NCBI GenBank assembly: GCA_944372365.1
Contig: CALVYP010000007.1
Span: forward strand, 1 to 33,679
Source: an uncultured Clostridia bacterium
GTDB taxonomy: Bacteria > Bacillota > Clostridia > Christensenellales > UBA1242
Length of the DNA: 33,679 bases
Reading direction: 5' to 3'
In this document: positions 24,100 through 32,612 of the stretch, piece by piece
Layout of the letters: each line of letters begins with the position of its first letter
How positions within the stretch are numbered: the first letter of the stretch is position 1
Notes under the pieces: generated by a model
Databases searched by the model: none
What the model was told of the DNA's origin: nothing
What the model saw: only the letters and a program-made list of their open reading frames with translations
Position numbers and translations under genes: made by a program

Positions 24100-24610
24100 C
24101 ATATTCATTTTTGCATCTTTGAATAACTTGTTTTGCGCTTGCGGCGTCTAAAATTTCTTGCACAACAACCTGTTTATTTTCAAGCTGTTTATATACTTCT
24201 AAAAAGTGCTTTATTTCGTCAACCAGATGTGGCGGAAGTTTGGCAAGATCTTTATAGAAATTATATTGCGGATCACCAAAAGGTATGGCGATAATTTTTT
24301 CGTCACACGATTTTGAATCCAGCATTTTTATTCCGCCAATGGGATAGCAGCGCACCAAACTCATCTTTTCGATAGGCTGGCTGCAAAGCACAAAAACATC
24401 AAGCGTGTCGCCGTCGCCGCTTAGCGTGCGCGGTATAAACCCATAGTTTGTTGGATAATGCGTGGATGTGTAAAGCACTCTGTCCAAAATTATCAGCCCT
24501 GTTTGCTTGTCTATTTCATATTTGTTTTTTGAGCCCTGCTCTATTTCGATGTAAGCCACAAAATCATCGGGCGTGATTCTGTTTGCGGAAATCAATTCGT
24601 CTATGTTCAT
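24080..24610 (-). CDS. ppa: Inorganic pyrophosphatase, family I
   Basis: This soluble enzyme hydrolyses pyrophosphate to phosphate, driving biosynthetic reactions. The 176-aa protein has the expected length and active-site pattern: Y-P-x-NYGFIP (53-60), the acidic signature DGDTLDVFV (D66, D68, D71), and further acidic ligands at MLD (D98) and D103-E104-K105. The signature has T69 where most members have P. The ATG follows AAAGGAG; a TTGCTA-N17-TAAAAT promoter lies upstream. Confidence 0.94.
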   Translation of the reverse strand: MNIDELISANRITPDDFVAYIEIEQGSKNKYEIDKQTGLIILDRVLYTSTHYPTNYGFIPRTLSGDGDTLDVFVLCSQPIEKMSLVRCYPIGGIKMLDSKSCDEKIIAIPFGDPQYNFYKDLAKLPPHLVDEIKHFLEVYKQLENKQVVVQEILDAASAKQVIQRCKNEYEKSLNK

Positions 24611-24627
24611 AACAACTCCTTTTTACA

Positions 24628-24656
24628 ATTTTAGCAAATTTTTAAAAAAATAGCAA
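24628..24656 (-). promoter_or_regulatory. ppa promoter
   Basis: Minus strand: TTGCTA (24651-24656), a 17-bp spacer, and TAAAAT (24628-24633) with an extended TGC. The short leader contains AAAGGAG. Confidence 0.65.
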
Positions 24657-24662
24657 AAGTTG

Positions 24663-24691
24663 TTGACAACTTTTTGTGAATATGGTATATT
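24663..24691 (+). promoter_or_regulatory. tRNA-Ala promoter
   Basis: Perfect TTGACA (24663-24668), a 17-bp spacer, and TATATT (24686-24691) with an extended TGG. It lies 15 bp upstream of the mature tRNA, so this tRNA is transcribed on its own. Confidence 0.85.
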
Positions 24692-24706
24692 TACAGAGCG
24701 TTTTAT

Positions 24707-24783
24707 GGGGGATTAGCTCAGCTGGCTAGAGCGCCTGCCTTGCAAGCAGGAGGTCATCGGTTCGATTCCGATATTCTCCACCA
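24707..24783 (+). tRNA. tRNA-Ala (anticodon UGC)
   Basis: A 77-nt cloverleaf can be drawn: a 7-bp acceptor stem (24707-24713 with 24773-24779) with a G3-U70 pair, the alanine identity element; anticodon loop CTTGCAA with anticodon TGC; T-loop TTCGATT; discriminator A and encoded CCA (24781-24783). In many bacteria this tRNA sits inside the 16S-23S spacer. Here it has its own promoter and terminator, between 16S and 23S but far from both. Confidence 0.97.
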
Positions 24784-24790
24784 GTTATTC

Positions 24791-24817
24791 AAGCCTTCGG
24801 TTGGAAGGCTTTTTTTG
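24791..24817 (+). terminator. Terminator after tRNA-Ala
   Basis: The stem AGCCTTC (24792-24798) pairs with GAAGGCT (24804-24810) and is followed by a run of T's. Confidence 0.88.
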
Positions 24818-24871
24818 TGCCTAATATATATTTATTTTATATAATTATATTTTTCTGCCTTTTAAAATCTG

Positions 24872-24900
24872 TTGTTTTTTGTATTTTATTTTGTTATAAT
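24872..24900 (+). promoter_or_regulatory. Promoter of the first two VirB6/TrbL-like genes
   Basis: TTGTTT (24872-24877), a 17-bp spacer, and a perfect TATAAT (24895-24900) with an extended TGT. AAGGGAG precedes the GTG start at 24935. Confidence 0.75.
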
Positions 24901-24934
24901 GTAAAAAATAGTTGTAAAAACAAGGGAGAGATAG

Positions 24935-27451
24935 GTGAGCGGATCAGTTTCAATTCTAGGTGGGTTTTGGAACGATATTGTAGATTTTATTACTGGTGCA
25001 TTTGCGATAATTCCGCAATACATCTATTTCTTTTACACATGTATTGCAAGCGTTTTAGATTTGTTTCAATTTGTGCTTAGAAAACTTGTTGGGCTGGATT
25101 CTTACTATGTCAACGGCGTTGAAACTGAGGGAGACATGCTCTCTCAGTTTATTGACAGCATTTTGGGTTTGAATGGCAGCTATTCTGCACTCAACACGGT
25201 GTTTTGGTCGCTTATAATTTTTGGTGCGATCGTGCTGGTGGTTGGGCTGATCATCTCGCTCATCAAAGCGCACTACAATTACAACGAAAAAAAATCTAGG
25301 CCTGCTTTTATTTTAGGCAAGGGGCTTAAAGCGCTTTCAACTTTTGCACTTGTTCCACTTGTTACAGTTTTTGGCATTTACATATCAAACATCCTGCTTA
25401 AAGCGCTTGACAGCATCACATCGTCGTCATCATCGGGCGACACGGCTTCGGTTTACGCAAATTCAAGCGGCAATTACAGCCAAATTTTTAAGGCTGATGA
25501 AGACGAATGGGGAAACCAAACATATTTGTCGTATGACTTTTTTGGTTCACACGCACCAACTGGACACCAATCTTTTTCGGGATTGCTTTTTCAAGCTGCA
25601 GCCTACAATTCAAATCGTGTAAGATATGGCGGCTACACCGCTTCCAGAGCAGGCGACGCTTGGACGGATTGCGGCATTTTTAACTCAAACCTATCAAATG
25701 AAGAAGCTCGAACCGAAGATGTTGCCAACATGATCGACTACGCGTTTGCAAACAATCTCACTCTTTCATCTCCACAAACAGCCAGCGTGCTTAAAGATGA
25801 ATCGCTTGTTTTGGTTTCATCGTTCAGGTTTTGGCAAAGTGCGATCTGGTATTTGGGCACAATCAATTTTGACAACTTTTCTAAATACAATGTCGGGTTG
25901 GTTTGGTATTACTACAACCTGTGGTCGTTTAACTACATAATCGGCTTTTTGGGCATTATCATTGCAGTAAGCTTTATGTTTAACATCATGTTTGGCTTGG
26001 TGGTAAGGCTTATTGAAGCAACTGCACTGTTCTTGTGCGCAGCTCCGGTGGTGTCAATCATGCCGCTGGACGATGGAGCGGCGTTTAGAAAATGGCGAAA
26101 AGAATTTGTCGGCGACATTTTAATGGCTTACGGCGCGATTATAGGCATAAATTTGCTGTTTATGATTTTGCCGTATTTGCAGGCGATAACATTCTTCGAC
26201 AACATTGTGCTAAACATCATCATGGATATGATTTTTGTCATTGTCGGTTTGCTTGCCACAAAGCAGATTGTCGCACTGATTTCCAATCTTGTTGGCTCTA
26301 AGGATGCCTATAAGGTTGGGTTAGACGCAAAAAAAGAAGCGGGCAAAGCCAACTTGTTGTCAATAAAAAACATTTCCACTGTAGTTTTACTGGGTGCAAA
26401 AGTTGCTAAATTTTTCCCACCTGCAAGGGCAGCTGCACAGCAGGTTGAAAAAGTGGCTAAAAAGATTCGTGACAACGAAGTTAGAAAAGCACAAGCAAGA
26501 AAGGCTGCTGACGGCATGGCGGAGGTCAGCGAAAAAACTCACGAAGCAATCAGGCAGCAGCAAATTGAAGGTCTTGAAAAGCAAAAAGAAGGCATTCAAG
26601 AGATGCAAGACGCACAGAAGAAAGTTGCAATGCAAGAGCGTGGCGAGCAGGATAAATACGAAGATAGCGCTGCTGGGCATGATGAGAAGGCAGATGAAGA
26701 TGCTAAAAACTTTGAAAACTTCCTTAAATCTGGCGCAACTGGTGATTTTGACAACGGCAATGAGGACGACAAAAAACTTGCCGCAGAAATCAAGAAGGAA
26801 ATGGAGAAAAACAATGCCGCTCATGCTGCGTCTGGCAAAAGCCCAGAAGATATTGCAAAACTTCAAGAAGAAGAATTGCAAAATGCTGTCAGCAAGTATA
26901 GGGCAGGCAACTCGGAAGCAAAACTTGCACAGGCCGACAGAGACACTGCCGACGAACATAAGGCTAAGGCAGAAGAAGCGGAAGGCAAAGTTGATGAATA
27001 TCAAAAGCAGATTGACGATATTCAAAAACAAATTGACGACACTAAATCGGCTGAAGTTTTGGATGGGTATAAAATCAAAAAGAGCGCTCTCAAAAGGGTT
27101 CCTATTCCTAAAAACACTATCAACACCTTTGTTAAGTTTAGCGGCGACACCTTAAAGGCCGCAGGTGCATTGTTTGGTTTCGATGAATTTATTCAGCAGA
27201 TGGAAAAAGAAACCGGCTTGATTGAAAAAGGAAAGATGATCATGCGTGACTTCACACAAGGCATGGGTGTCAACCTAAGCAAGATGCAAGCCTTCCAAAC
27301 TGCCGAAGAAAAAGAAGAGGCTAAAAAGCAAGAGAGACAAGCAAAATTAACCGTAAATGCTGGCGGCGGTGAAGCGTCAGCCAAGTATGACGCAGTTCTT
27401 GAGCTTGAAAAAACGCTCAAACAATTAAAGTATAAAAAACGCAGAGAATAA
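24935..27451 (+). CDS. VirB6/TrbL-like polytopic membrane protein, paralog A (838 aa)
   Basis: This is the first of three tandem paralogs. Visible layout: membrane helices at about 20-48, 88-110 and 132-155; a 170-residue extracytoplasmic loop (160-328) with NRVRYG and IDYAFANNLTL motifs; helices at about 332-357, 359-376, 394-418 and 425-449, with the conserved GLVWYYYNLW and MPLDDGAAFRKWRKEF segments; then a 380-residue charged, coiled-coil cytoplasmic tail. The helix arrangement and the central MP-x-D-x-G-x-x-x-x-WRK motif resemble TrbL/VirB6-class inner-membrane proteins of conjugation systems (including Mbov_0396-type ICE proteins); this is recognition by eye. The start is GTG with AAGGGAG. 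The next paralog starts 12 bp after its stop. Confidence 0.75.
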   Translation: MSGSVSILGGFWNDIVDFITGAFAIIPQYIYFFYTCIASVLDLFQFVLRKLVGLDSYYVNGVETEGDMLSQFIDSILGLNGSYSALNTVFWSLIIFGAIVLVVGLIISLIKAHYNYNEKKSRPAFILGKGLKALSTFALVPLVTVFGIYISNILLKALDSITSSSSSGDTASVYANSSGNYSQIFKADEDEWGNQTYLSYDFFGSHAPTGHQSFSGLLFQAAAYNSNRVRYGGYTASRAGDAWTDCGIFNSNLSNEEARTEDVANMIDYAFANNLTLSSPQTASVLKDESLVLVSSFRFWQSAIWYLGTINFDNFSKYNVGLVWYYYNLWSFNYIIGFLGIIIAVSFMFNIMFGLVVRLIEATALFLCAAPVVSIMPLDDGAAFRKWRKEFVGDILMAYGAIIGINLLFMILPYLQAITFFDNIVLNIIMDMIFVIVGLLATKQIVALISNLVGSKDAYKVGLDAKKEAGKANLLSIKNISTVVLLGAKVAKFFPPARAAAQQVEKVAKKIRDNEVRKAQARKAADGMAEVSEKTHEAIRQQQIEGLEKQKEGIQEMQDAQKKVAMQERGEQDKYEDSAAGHDEKADEDAKNFENFLKSGATGDFDNGNEDDKKLAAEIKKEMEKNNAAHAASGKSPEDIAKLQEEELQNAVSKYRAGNSEAKLAQADRDTADEHKAKAEEAEGKVDEYQKQIDDIQKQIDDTKSAEVLDGYKIKKSALKRVPIPKNTINTFVKFSGDTLKAAGALFGFDEFIQQMEKETGLIEKGKMIMRDFTQGMGVNLSKMQAFQTAEEKEEAKKQERQAKLTVNAGGGEASAKYDAVLELEKTLKQLKYKKRRE

Positions 27452-27463
27452 AAGGAGGAATGC

Positions 27464-29689
27464 ATGGCAGGATTAAGCATGTTTGGCAGCATATTGACAA
27501 AAATTGGCGATATTATTGCCGGCTTTTTTGCCATCATTCCTCAGGCGCTGTATTTCCTTTATGCCTCTGTTGCCAGCCTTTTGGATATGTTCCAATATGT
27601 GTTTAGAAAGCTGGCGGGCTTGGATGTTTACTATGTCGATGGCACCGAGCAATCGGGCGATATGGTTGTTGGCTTGATTGAAGGCTTGCTTGGCATCAAT
27701 CAGCAATATTCAGCGCTGTCTACGGTGTTTTGGTCGATGATAATTTTCGGCGTGATTGTTTTGTTTTTGATGACAATTTTCACAATCATCAAAGCGCATT
27801 ATAATTACGACGCAAGAAAGGCCGCGCCTTCTTATGCCATCAAGCTGGCGTTGAAATCGCTTGCAACCATGGCAATCATTCCGGCGTGCGTGCTGCTTGG
27901 CTTGTATTTAGGTTCGGCGGTGTTTAAAACCCTTGATATGATCACAAGCGCGGGCTCGGCGGCGTCGCTGGCAAATGTTTATGAAAGCGAGGCTCAGCAA
28001 AATTTTGCTTACGCCACAACTTCAAGCGAAGATGATGATTCTGGCACAAGAAGATATGCTTCATTCGACTTTTTTGGAGCAAAAGAGTGGTCGGGCTCGC
28101 AAACTTTTACAGGCATAATGTTTGAAACATGCTCGCAAAGAGCAAACCGTGTGAGATATGGTGCGTATACTCCAAACGGCGATGGCTGGGATAACGCTGG
28201 TGTGTTCTACACTCAAAATGATTCCGATGCAAAAGAAACAATCGCTCATCAAATTGATTTCGCCTTTTCCAACAACTTGACTTTGGTTTCAAGGCACACC
28301 TTTGAAATAGCGGGCATGGACGAGGCTTCGTCTGCCATTGCATTGTCACTTACATACGGGCCGAGCATGACGTTTGCAGCAGGGCTTATCAACGCACAAA
28401 GTTTTTCTAAGTTTAACGTTGGGCTGGTTTGGTATTACTACAACTTGTGGGCATTCAACTTTATTTTGGCATTTGTAGGAATTGCAATCTGCATAACACT
28501 GTTTTCAAATGTTTTGTTTGGAATGCTTATGCGAATAATAATGGCGGCAGTTATGTTTATTATCTATCCGCCAGTTGTTGGTTTGATGCCATTTGATGAA
28601 GGAAACGCAACAAAAACGTGGAGAAAAGAGTTTATCTCTTACATGATTTCAGCATATTCAGCAGTTATTGCAATGAACATTATGTTCTTGATGCTGCCAG
28701 TTATAAATTCAATTTCATTTTTCAATAACTCCTTCCTTGACGGAATCATGCAAATGCTGTTTTTAATTGCAGGTTTGATTATGGTTAAGCGCTTTATTTC
28801 ACTTATCGCATCGTTTGTTGGCGCTAAAAACCTTGATGAAATTGGCGGAGGGCTTAAACAAGAAGCTTCCAAGCCTGTCAAGCGTGGGCTTAACGCAGCA
28901 ATAGGCATGGGCGTTGCCGCAGCTGGATTTAAAAAGCTTACAAGCGCAATCGGGCAGGATATACGAGAAAGCAAGCTTGCACAAAAAATTGGATCGTCAA
29001 AACCTGTTAAGGCAATTTCAGCTGGATTGTCGAAAGCAAAAGCAAGCTTCCTTAAAACCAAGGCTGGCAAGTTTGTTAAAGCAACTGGCGACAAGGTTGT
29101 CAAGCTTGGCAACACACTGAAAGGAGCAGGGCAAAAGGTTGTTAAAGCTGGAAGAAAGGTTAAAGGCGGGATTAACAGATTGCTTGACAACAGCGCATTT
29201 AAACTTGTTGCAGCAAGGCTTGGCATACCAACCGATCCAAATCACAAAAGCGAATATATGGAAGTTGAAGAAGACGAAAACGGCAAAAAGGTTAAAGTGC
29301 TCAGGCACATTGACGGTTACGACGATGATGGCAAGCCTGTTCTTGGTGCTAAAAAGCAATCTGGGCTTGGAATTATCAAGAATGCGTTCTTGGATCTTAC
29401 AGGTGTTGCACTTACTGCGATTGGCGACATTACAGGCGCAAAGAATATGTTTGACAGCTTCGCTAAGAACAACAAGATGCTGGATCGAGCAAAAGAAGAA
29501 GTCAACGAGTTTGCTTCAACGCTTTTGAAAATTAAATCGCCTGTGTTCCAAACTGCAAAAATGCAACAGCAAAAACAAGAAGAAGCAGAATTAAGGAAAA
29601 GTCCGTTAAATATAACGCGCAATTCTTCCACATCACAGCAAACATTGTCGGTTGTGTTAAAAATGATTGACGATGTGAAAAAAAGCTAA
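27464..29689 (+). CDS. VirB6/TrbL-like polytopic membrane protein, paralog B (741 aa)
   Basis: Same architecture as paralog A: helices at about 18-48, 88-110, 132-156; an outside loop (160-325) with NRVRYG, WDNAGVFY and IDFAFSNNLTL; helices at about 330-355, 358-376, 392-416 and 425-450, with GLVWYYYNLW and MPFDEG..TKTWRKEF. The tail (455-741) is basic at first (many K in about 460-580), then acidic, and ends in the module shared by all three paralogs (FLDLTGVALTAIGDITG, then FQTA). It starts 12 bp after paralog A with AAAGGAGG, so the two are cotranscribed. Function is inferred as for paralog A. Confidence 0.75.
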   Translation: MAGLSMFGSILTKIGDIIAGFFAIIPQALYFLYASVASLLDMFQYVFRKLAGLDVYYVDGTEQSGDMVVGLIEGLLGINQQYSALSTVFWSMIIFGVIVLFLMTIFTIIKAHYNYDARKAAPSYAIKLALKSLATMAIIPACVLLGLYLGSAVFKTLDMITSAGSAASLANVYESEAQQNFAYATTSSEDDDSGTRRYASFDFFGAKEWSGSQTFTGIMFETCSQRANRVRYGAYTPNGDGWDNAGVFYTQNDSDAKETIAHQIDFAFSNNLTLVSRHTFEIAGMDEASSAIALSLTYGPSMTFAAGLINAQSFSKFNVGLVWYYYNLWAFNFILAFVGIAICITLFSNVLFGMLMRIIMAAVMFIIYPPVVGLMPFDEGNATKTWRKEFISYMISAYSAVIAMNIMFLMLPVINSISFFNNSFLDGIMQMLFLIAGLIMVKRFISLIASFVGAKNLDEIGGGLKQEASKPVKRGLNAAIGMGVAAAGFKKLTSAIGQDIRESKLAQKIGSSKPVKAISAGLSKAKASFLKTKAGKFVKATGDKVVKLGNTLKGAGQKVVKAGRKVKGGINRLLDNSAFKLVAARLGIPTDPNHKSEYMEVEEDENGKKVKVLRHIDGYDDDGKPVLGAKKQSGLGIIKNAFLDLTGVALTAIGDITGAKNMFDSFAKNNKMLDRAKEEVNEFASTLLKIKSPVFQTAKMQQQKQEEAELRKSPLNITRNSSTSQQTLSVVLKMIDDVKKS

Positions 29690-29717
29690 CAAATGGGGCA
29701 AAATAACAATAATATTG

Positions 29718-29746
29718 TTGATTTAAGTCGTAAATTTTGATATAAT
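29718..29746 (+). promoter_or_regulatory. Separate promoter for paralog C
   Basis: TTGATT (29718-29723), a 17-bp spacer, and a perfect TATAAT (29741-29746) with an extended TGA. A ribosome binding site (AAGGGGG) follows before ATG 29766. Confidence 0.8.
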
Positions 29747-29765
29747 CACAAAATAAGGGGGAAAG

Positions 29766-32117
29766 ATGCAATCAGTGTCAATGATGGGTTCACTTTTTGA
29801 TAAGATAGTCGACTTTTTCGTCGGCTTTCTTGCCTTCATTCCACAATTTATATATTTTCTTTACGCCTCGATTGCATCTTTTCTTGATTTATTGCAATTT
29901 TTGGTTAGAAAACTTGCTGGGCTTGATGTTTATTATGTCGACGGGCAGCCGGTTGAAGGCAGTGGCGATATTGTTTTAAGTTTCATCAAAGGCATACTTG
30001 GCATAGACAAATCTCCAACTTACTCTGCAGTTTCAACCGTGTTTTGGTCGCTTATAATTTTTGGTGTTATTTTGCTTTTGGTTACAACAATCATTGCAAT
30101 CATCAAAGCGCATTACAACTATGATGCAAACAAATCTTCACCAATGACAATTTTGTTTGCTTCAATTAAATCGCTTGCAACCATGGCAATCGTGCCAATC
30201 GTTGCACTTATAGGCGTCTATCTTGCAAACATGTTGTTAAGAACATTAGATGGCATCACATCTTCATCTTCAACATCGGTTTTAAGCTCGGTGTTTGAAG
30301 AAAAGGCCAAGGATAAGTTTAAGGCGGGTGAAGATTCTCAAGGCAATTTGTGTTATTCATCGTTTGACTATTTCTCTGTAAGCAGCTATTCCAACACTCC
30401 CACATTCTCAGGCATGTTGTTTGAGGTTGCGGGATACAGCTGCAATCGTGTCAGACTGGGTGATTACAGCATAATAAATCAAGAAGTTTCTTCTTCCAAA
30501 TGGGATAACATGGGCGTGTTCTATGTTGCATCCGGCAGTTCTGATCAGCGTGAAAAGCTTGCTAAGCAAATTGACTATGCTTTCTCCAACAACCTTACAC
30601 TTGCAACGCCATGGTCTTCGGTGAAACTTGAAGGCACAGACGATGCAGGGGTTTTGTGGTCATCGCTTCGTTTTGGGCTTAGCGCAACATTCATGGCAGG
30701 TTTGTATAATGTTGAAACATTTTCTAAATATAATGTTGGTTTAGTGTGGTATTTCTATGATCTTTGGGCATTCAACTGGATTTTGGGCTTTGTAGGAATC
30801 ATCATCTGTGCAACGATGTTTGGAAACATAATTTTCGGTTTGATGACAAGGCTGTTGCAACTTATTGCACTGTTTATTGTCTTCCCAGCATTGATTGGAA
30901 TCATGCCGCTTGATGAAGGCAACGCCTTTGCAAGCTGGCGCAAGCAGTTTGTGTCGGATGTTTTAATGGCGTTTGGCGCGGTGGTTGGAATGAACATATT
31001 CTTCCTAATTCTGCCGTTCTTCCAAACTATATCGTTCTTTAACAATTCATTCCTAGACGGCATCATGAACATGATTATAGTCATCGCGGGCTTGACGCTT
31101 ATCAAAAAGTTTATCGGTTTGGTTTCTGGCTTTATTGGCGGAACCGACGCAAACAAGGAAGGCGAAACCACAAGGCAAGATGTTACTGCATCGGCGGTTA
31201 AAGGCGTTGCAGGAACAATGGGTGCAGCAAAACTTGGCATTGGCATGATCTCGCCTATGTTCGGCGGAATGAAGTCGGGCTTTAAAGCTCTCGGCAACAA
31301 ATTGGGTAACACGAAGACGGGACAGAAAATTAAAGCCGCAAGCAAAGCAAAAGCAGATAGAAAAACTGATGAAAAAATCAACAAAATGCTTGGTAGAGCA
31401 AAAGGCAGTCAGGTTTCGCCAGAAGAAAGAGCTGCTTATTCAAATCTTAAAAAACTTGATAGAACAGAAAGAAAAGTTATTCTTAAGCAAGTTAAGACGC
31501 ATGCAGATCGGGCAAATGAGTATAGAGAACAAGGTTTTGATTCGAATGCAAAACTTGCGTCAAAAGATGCGGAAAATGTATTTAAAACTAATCTTACTGG
31601 CAAAGAATACAAGCAGCATGCTGAAAACACGGTTAATCGTCGCTATAAACGCGCTCAAAATGTTGCATCAATATTTGGGCAAGATCCTTCTAAAATTAAG
31701 AAAGGCTCAGTTCAAACGGATGAAGACGGCAATGTTACTAATATTGAAACCGGTGACAGAATGTTTAAAGGCTTTGGCACAGCGTTCGTCGACTTTGGCC
31801 AGACATTGGTTAAAACAATTGGCGATGTCACTGGAGCATCTGGTGCTTGGAAGAAGCTTGCAGATAGTGGCGCGATAGACTCGGCAAAAGAAAGCGTTCA
31901 AAAGATTATGAACACGGCGGGCGTAAGCATCAGAAACAAAGAAGGTGCAGTTTACAGCCCACTTGCCACCAAGAAAGACAAGGAAGCTGATGAAAGAGAT
32001 CGTGCAGAGCAAGCTCAAAAGCAACAACTTGCAGAGCTCAAAAACATAAGCGAGTATGAAAGATCCACCATTGATGCAATCAAAACGCTTACAGAAGAGA
32101 TTAAAAAGAAACTCTAA
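29766..32117 (+). CDS. VirB6/TrbL-like polytopic membrane protein, paralog C (783 aa)
   Basis: This third paralog is close to B in the N-terminal half: FRKLAGLDVYYVDG in B and VRKLAGLDVYYVDG here, KAHYNYDA, the outside loop with NRVRLGDY, WDNMGVFY and IDYAFSNNLTL, then GLVWYFYDLW and MPLDEGNAFASWRKQF. About seven membrane helices end near residue 460. The tail is basic (480-560), then charged and helical, ending in the shared module (FVDFGQTLVKTIGDVTG). It has its own promoter and terminator, so it can be expressed apart from A and B. A 28-bp stretch is identical in paralogs A and C. Confidence 0.75.
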   Translation: MQSVSMMGSLFDKIVDFFVGFLAFIPQFIYFLYASIASFLDLLQFLVRKLAGLDVYYVDGQPVEGSGDIVLSFIKGILGIDKSPTYSAVSTVFWSLIIFGVILLLVTTIIAIIKAHYNYDANKSSPMTILFASIKSLATMAIVPIVALIGVYLANMLLRTLDGITSSSSTSVLSSVFEEKAKDKFKAGEDSQGNLCYSSFDYFSVSSYSNTPTFSGMLFEVAGYSCNRVRLGDYSIINQEVSSSKWDNMGVFYVASGSSDQREKLAKQIDYAFSNNLTLATPWSSVKLEGTDDAGVLWSSLRFGLSATFMAGLYNVETFSKYNVGLVWYFYDLWAFNWILGFVGIIICATMFGNIIFGLMTRLLQLIALFIVFPALIGIMPLDEGNAFASWRKQFVSDVLMAFGAVVGMNIFFLILPFFQTISFFNNSFLDGIMNMIIVIAGLTLIKKFIGLVSGFIGGTDANKEGETTRQDVTASAVKGVAGTMGAAKLGIGMISPMFGGMKSGFKALGNKLGNTKTGQKIKAASKAKADRKTDEKINKMLGRAKGSQVSPEERAAYSNLKKLDRTERKVILKQVKTHADRANEYREQGFDSNAKLASKDAENVFKTNLTGKEYKQHAENTVNRRYKRAQNVASIFGQDPSKIKKGSVQTDEDGNVTNIETGDRMFKGFGTAFVDFGQTLVKTIGDVTGASGAWKKLADSGAIDSAKESVQKIMNTAGVSIRNKEGAVYSPLATKKDKEADERDRAEQAQKQQLAELKNISEYERSTIDAIKTLTEEIKKKL

Positions 32118-32130
32118 TGCAAGGTGAATA

Positions 32131-32167
32131 AAAGAAAGTTCGATTTTTGTCGAACTTTCTTTATTTT
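32131..32167 (+). terminator. Terminator after paralog C
   Basis: A 13-bp perfect stem (32131-32143 with 32150-32162, loop TTTTTG) is followed by a T-rich tract. Confidence 0.9.
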
Positions 32168-32172
32168 ATATG

Positions 32173-32201
32173 TTGACAAATATTATATATATTTATATAA
32201 T
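32173..32201 (+). promoter_or_regulatory. Perfect-consensus SigA promoter for the 72-aa gene
   Basis: TTGACA (32173-32178), a 17-bp spacer, TATAAT (32196-32201): a full match at both hexamers, the strongest-looking promoter of a protein gene in the window. Confidence 0.88.
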
Positions 32202-32221
32202 CCTATTTAAGGAGCATGGGA

Positions 32222-32440
32222 ATGATAACACAATCGATAATCGCACTTTTAGAAGAGCAGATGAAAAGAAATCAAATTGAAAACCAAAGAGAAAGCGAGA
32301 GAAGAAAAAATGCTACGGTGGTTACTAGAACAGATTTTGATAGAGACGAAAGGATAACCACAGTTTATGAAAACGGGTGCATTGATTACGTCACAATCCG
32401 CAGCACCAAAAAGCCCAAAACGCAGGATCTTGAAAGATAA
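32222..32440 (+). CDS. Small uncharacterised charged protein, 72 aa
   Basis: ATG 32222 is preferred over ATG 32216 because AAGGAG then lies at 7-nt spacing. The product has a short amphipathic N-terminal helix (MITQSIIALLEEQMKRN), a very charged middle (ESERRKN), and a C-terminal half that may form beta strands (ITTVYENGCIDYVTIRS). No family is recognised. It has a perfect promoter and its own terminator, so it is probably abundant and monocistronic. Confidence 0.75.
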   Translation: MITQSIIALLEEQMKRNQIENQRESERRKNATVVTRTDFDRDERITTVYENGCIDYVTIRSTKKPKTQDLER

Positions 32441-32451
32441 AACTTGTTTAG

Positions 32452-32476
32452 GCGGCCAAACAAAGGCCGCTTTTTT
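32452..32476 (+). terminator. Terminator after the 72-aa gene
   Basis: The stem GCGGCC (32452-32457) pairs with GGCCGC (32465-32470) and is followed by six T's. Confidence 0.9.
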
Positions 32477-32552
32477 AATTATAAAAAAATAATTTTTTGG
32501 CTTTATTTATCGCAAATTTGCAAACACACGGCGGGGTTGTGGCGGATTTTTT

Positions 32553-32609
32553 AAAAAAATAAAAAATTTCTAAAAAAAATTAAAAAATTTTAAAAAAAGT
32601 TTAAAAAAA
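32553..32609 (+). promoter_or_regulatory. Phased A-tracts (UP element / curved DNA) upstream of the 23S promoter
   Basis: Six runs of 6-8 A's (starting at 32553, 32561, 32572, 32582, 32592 and 32603) recur about every 10 bp and end 3 bp before the -35. Helically phased A-tracts bend DNA and AT-rich UP elements contact the RNA polymerase alpha subunit; both are typical of strong rRNA promoters. Confidence 0.65.
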
Positions 32610-32612
32610 TTG

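Noticed and set aside
26394..27155. Long second-frame open stretch of 253 codons inside paralog A's tail
   Set aside because: It lies entirely within the coiled-coil coding region, is lysine-rich because of repetitive Lys/Glu codons in the true frame, and has no ribosome binding site.
24935..32117. Integrated conjugative element or prophage
   Set aside because: No integrase, relaxase, transposase, direct-repeat att site or truncated tRNA copy was seen; tRNA-Ala upstream is intact with its own terminator, and no duplicated 3' tRNA end was spotted downstream.
32477..32612. AT-rich region as a replication origin
   Set aside because: No cluster of DnaA boxes (TTATCCACA-like) was found, and the A-tracts are better explained as the 23S promoter's upstream element.
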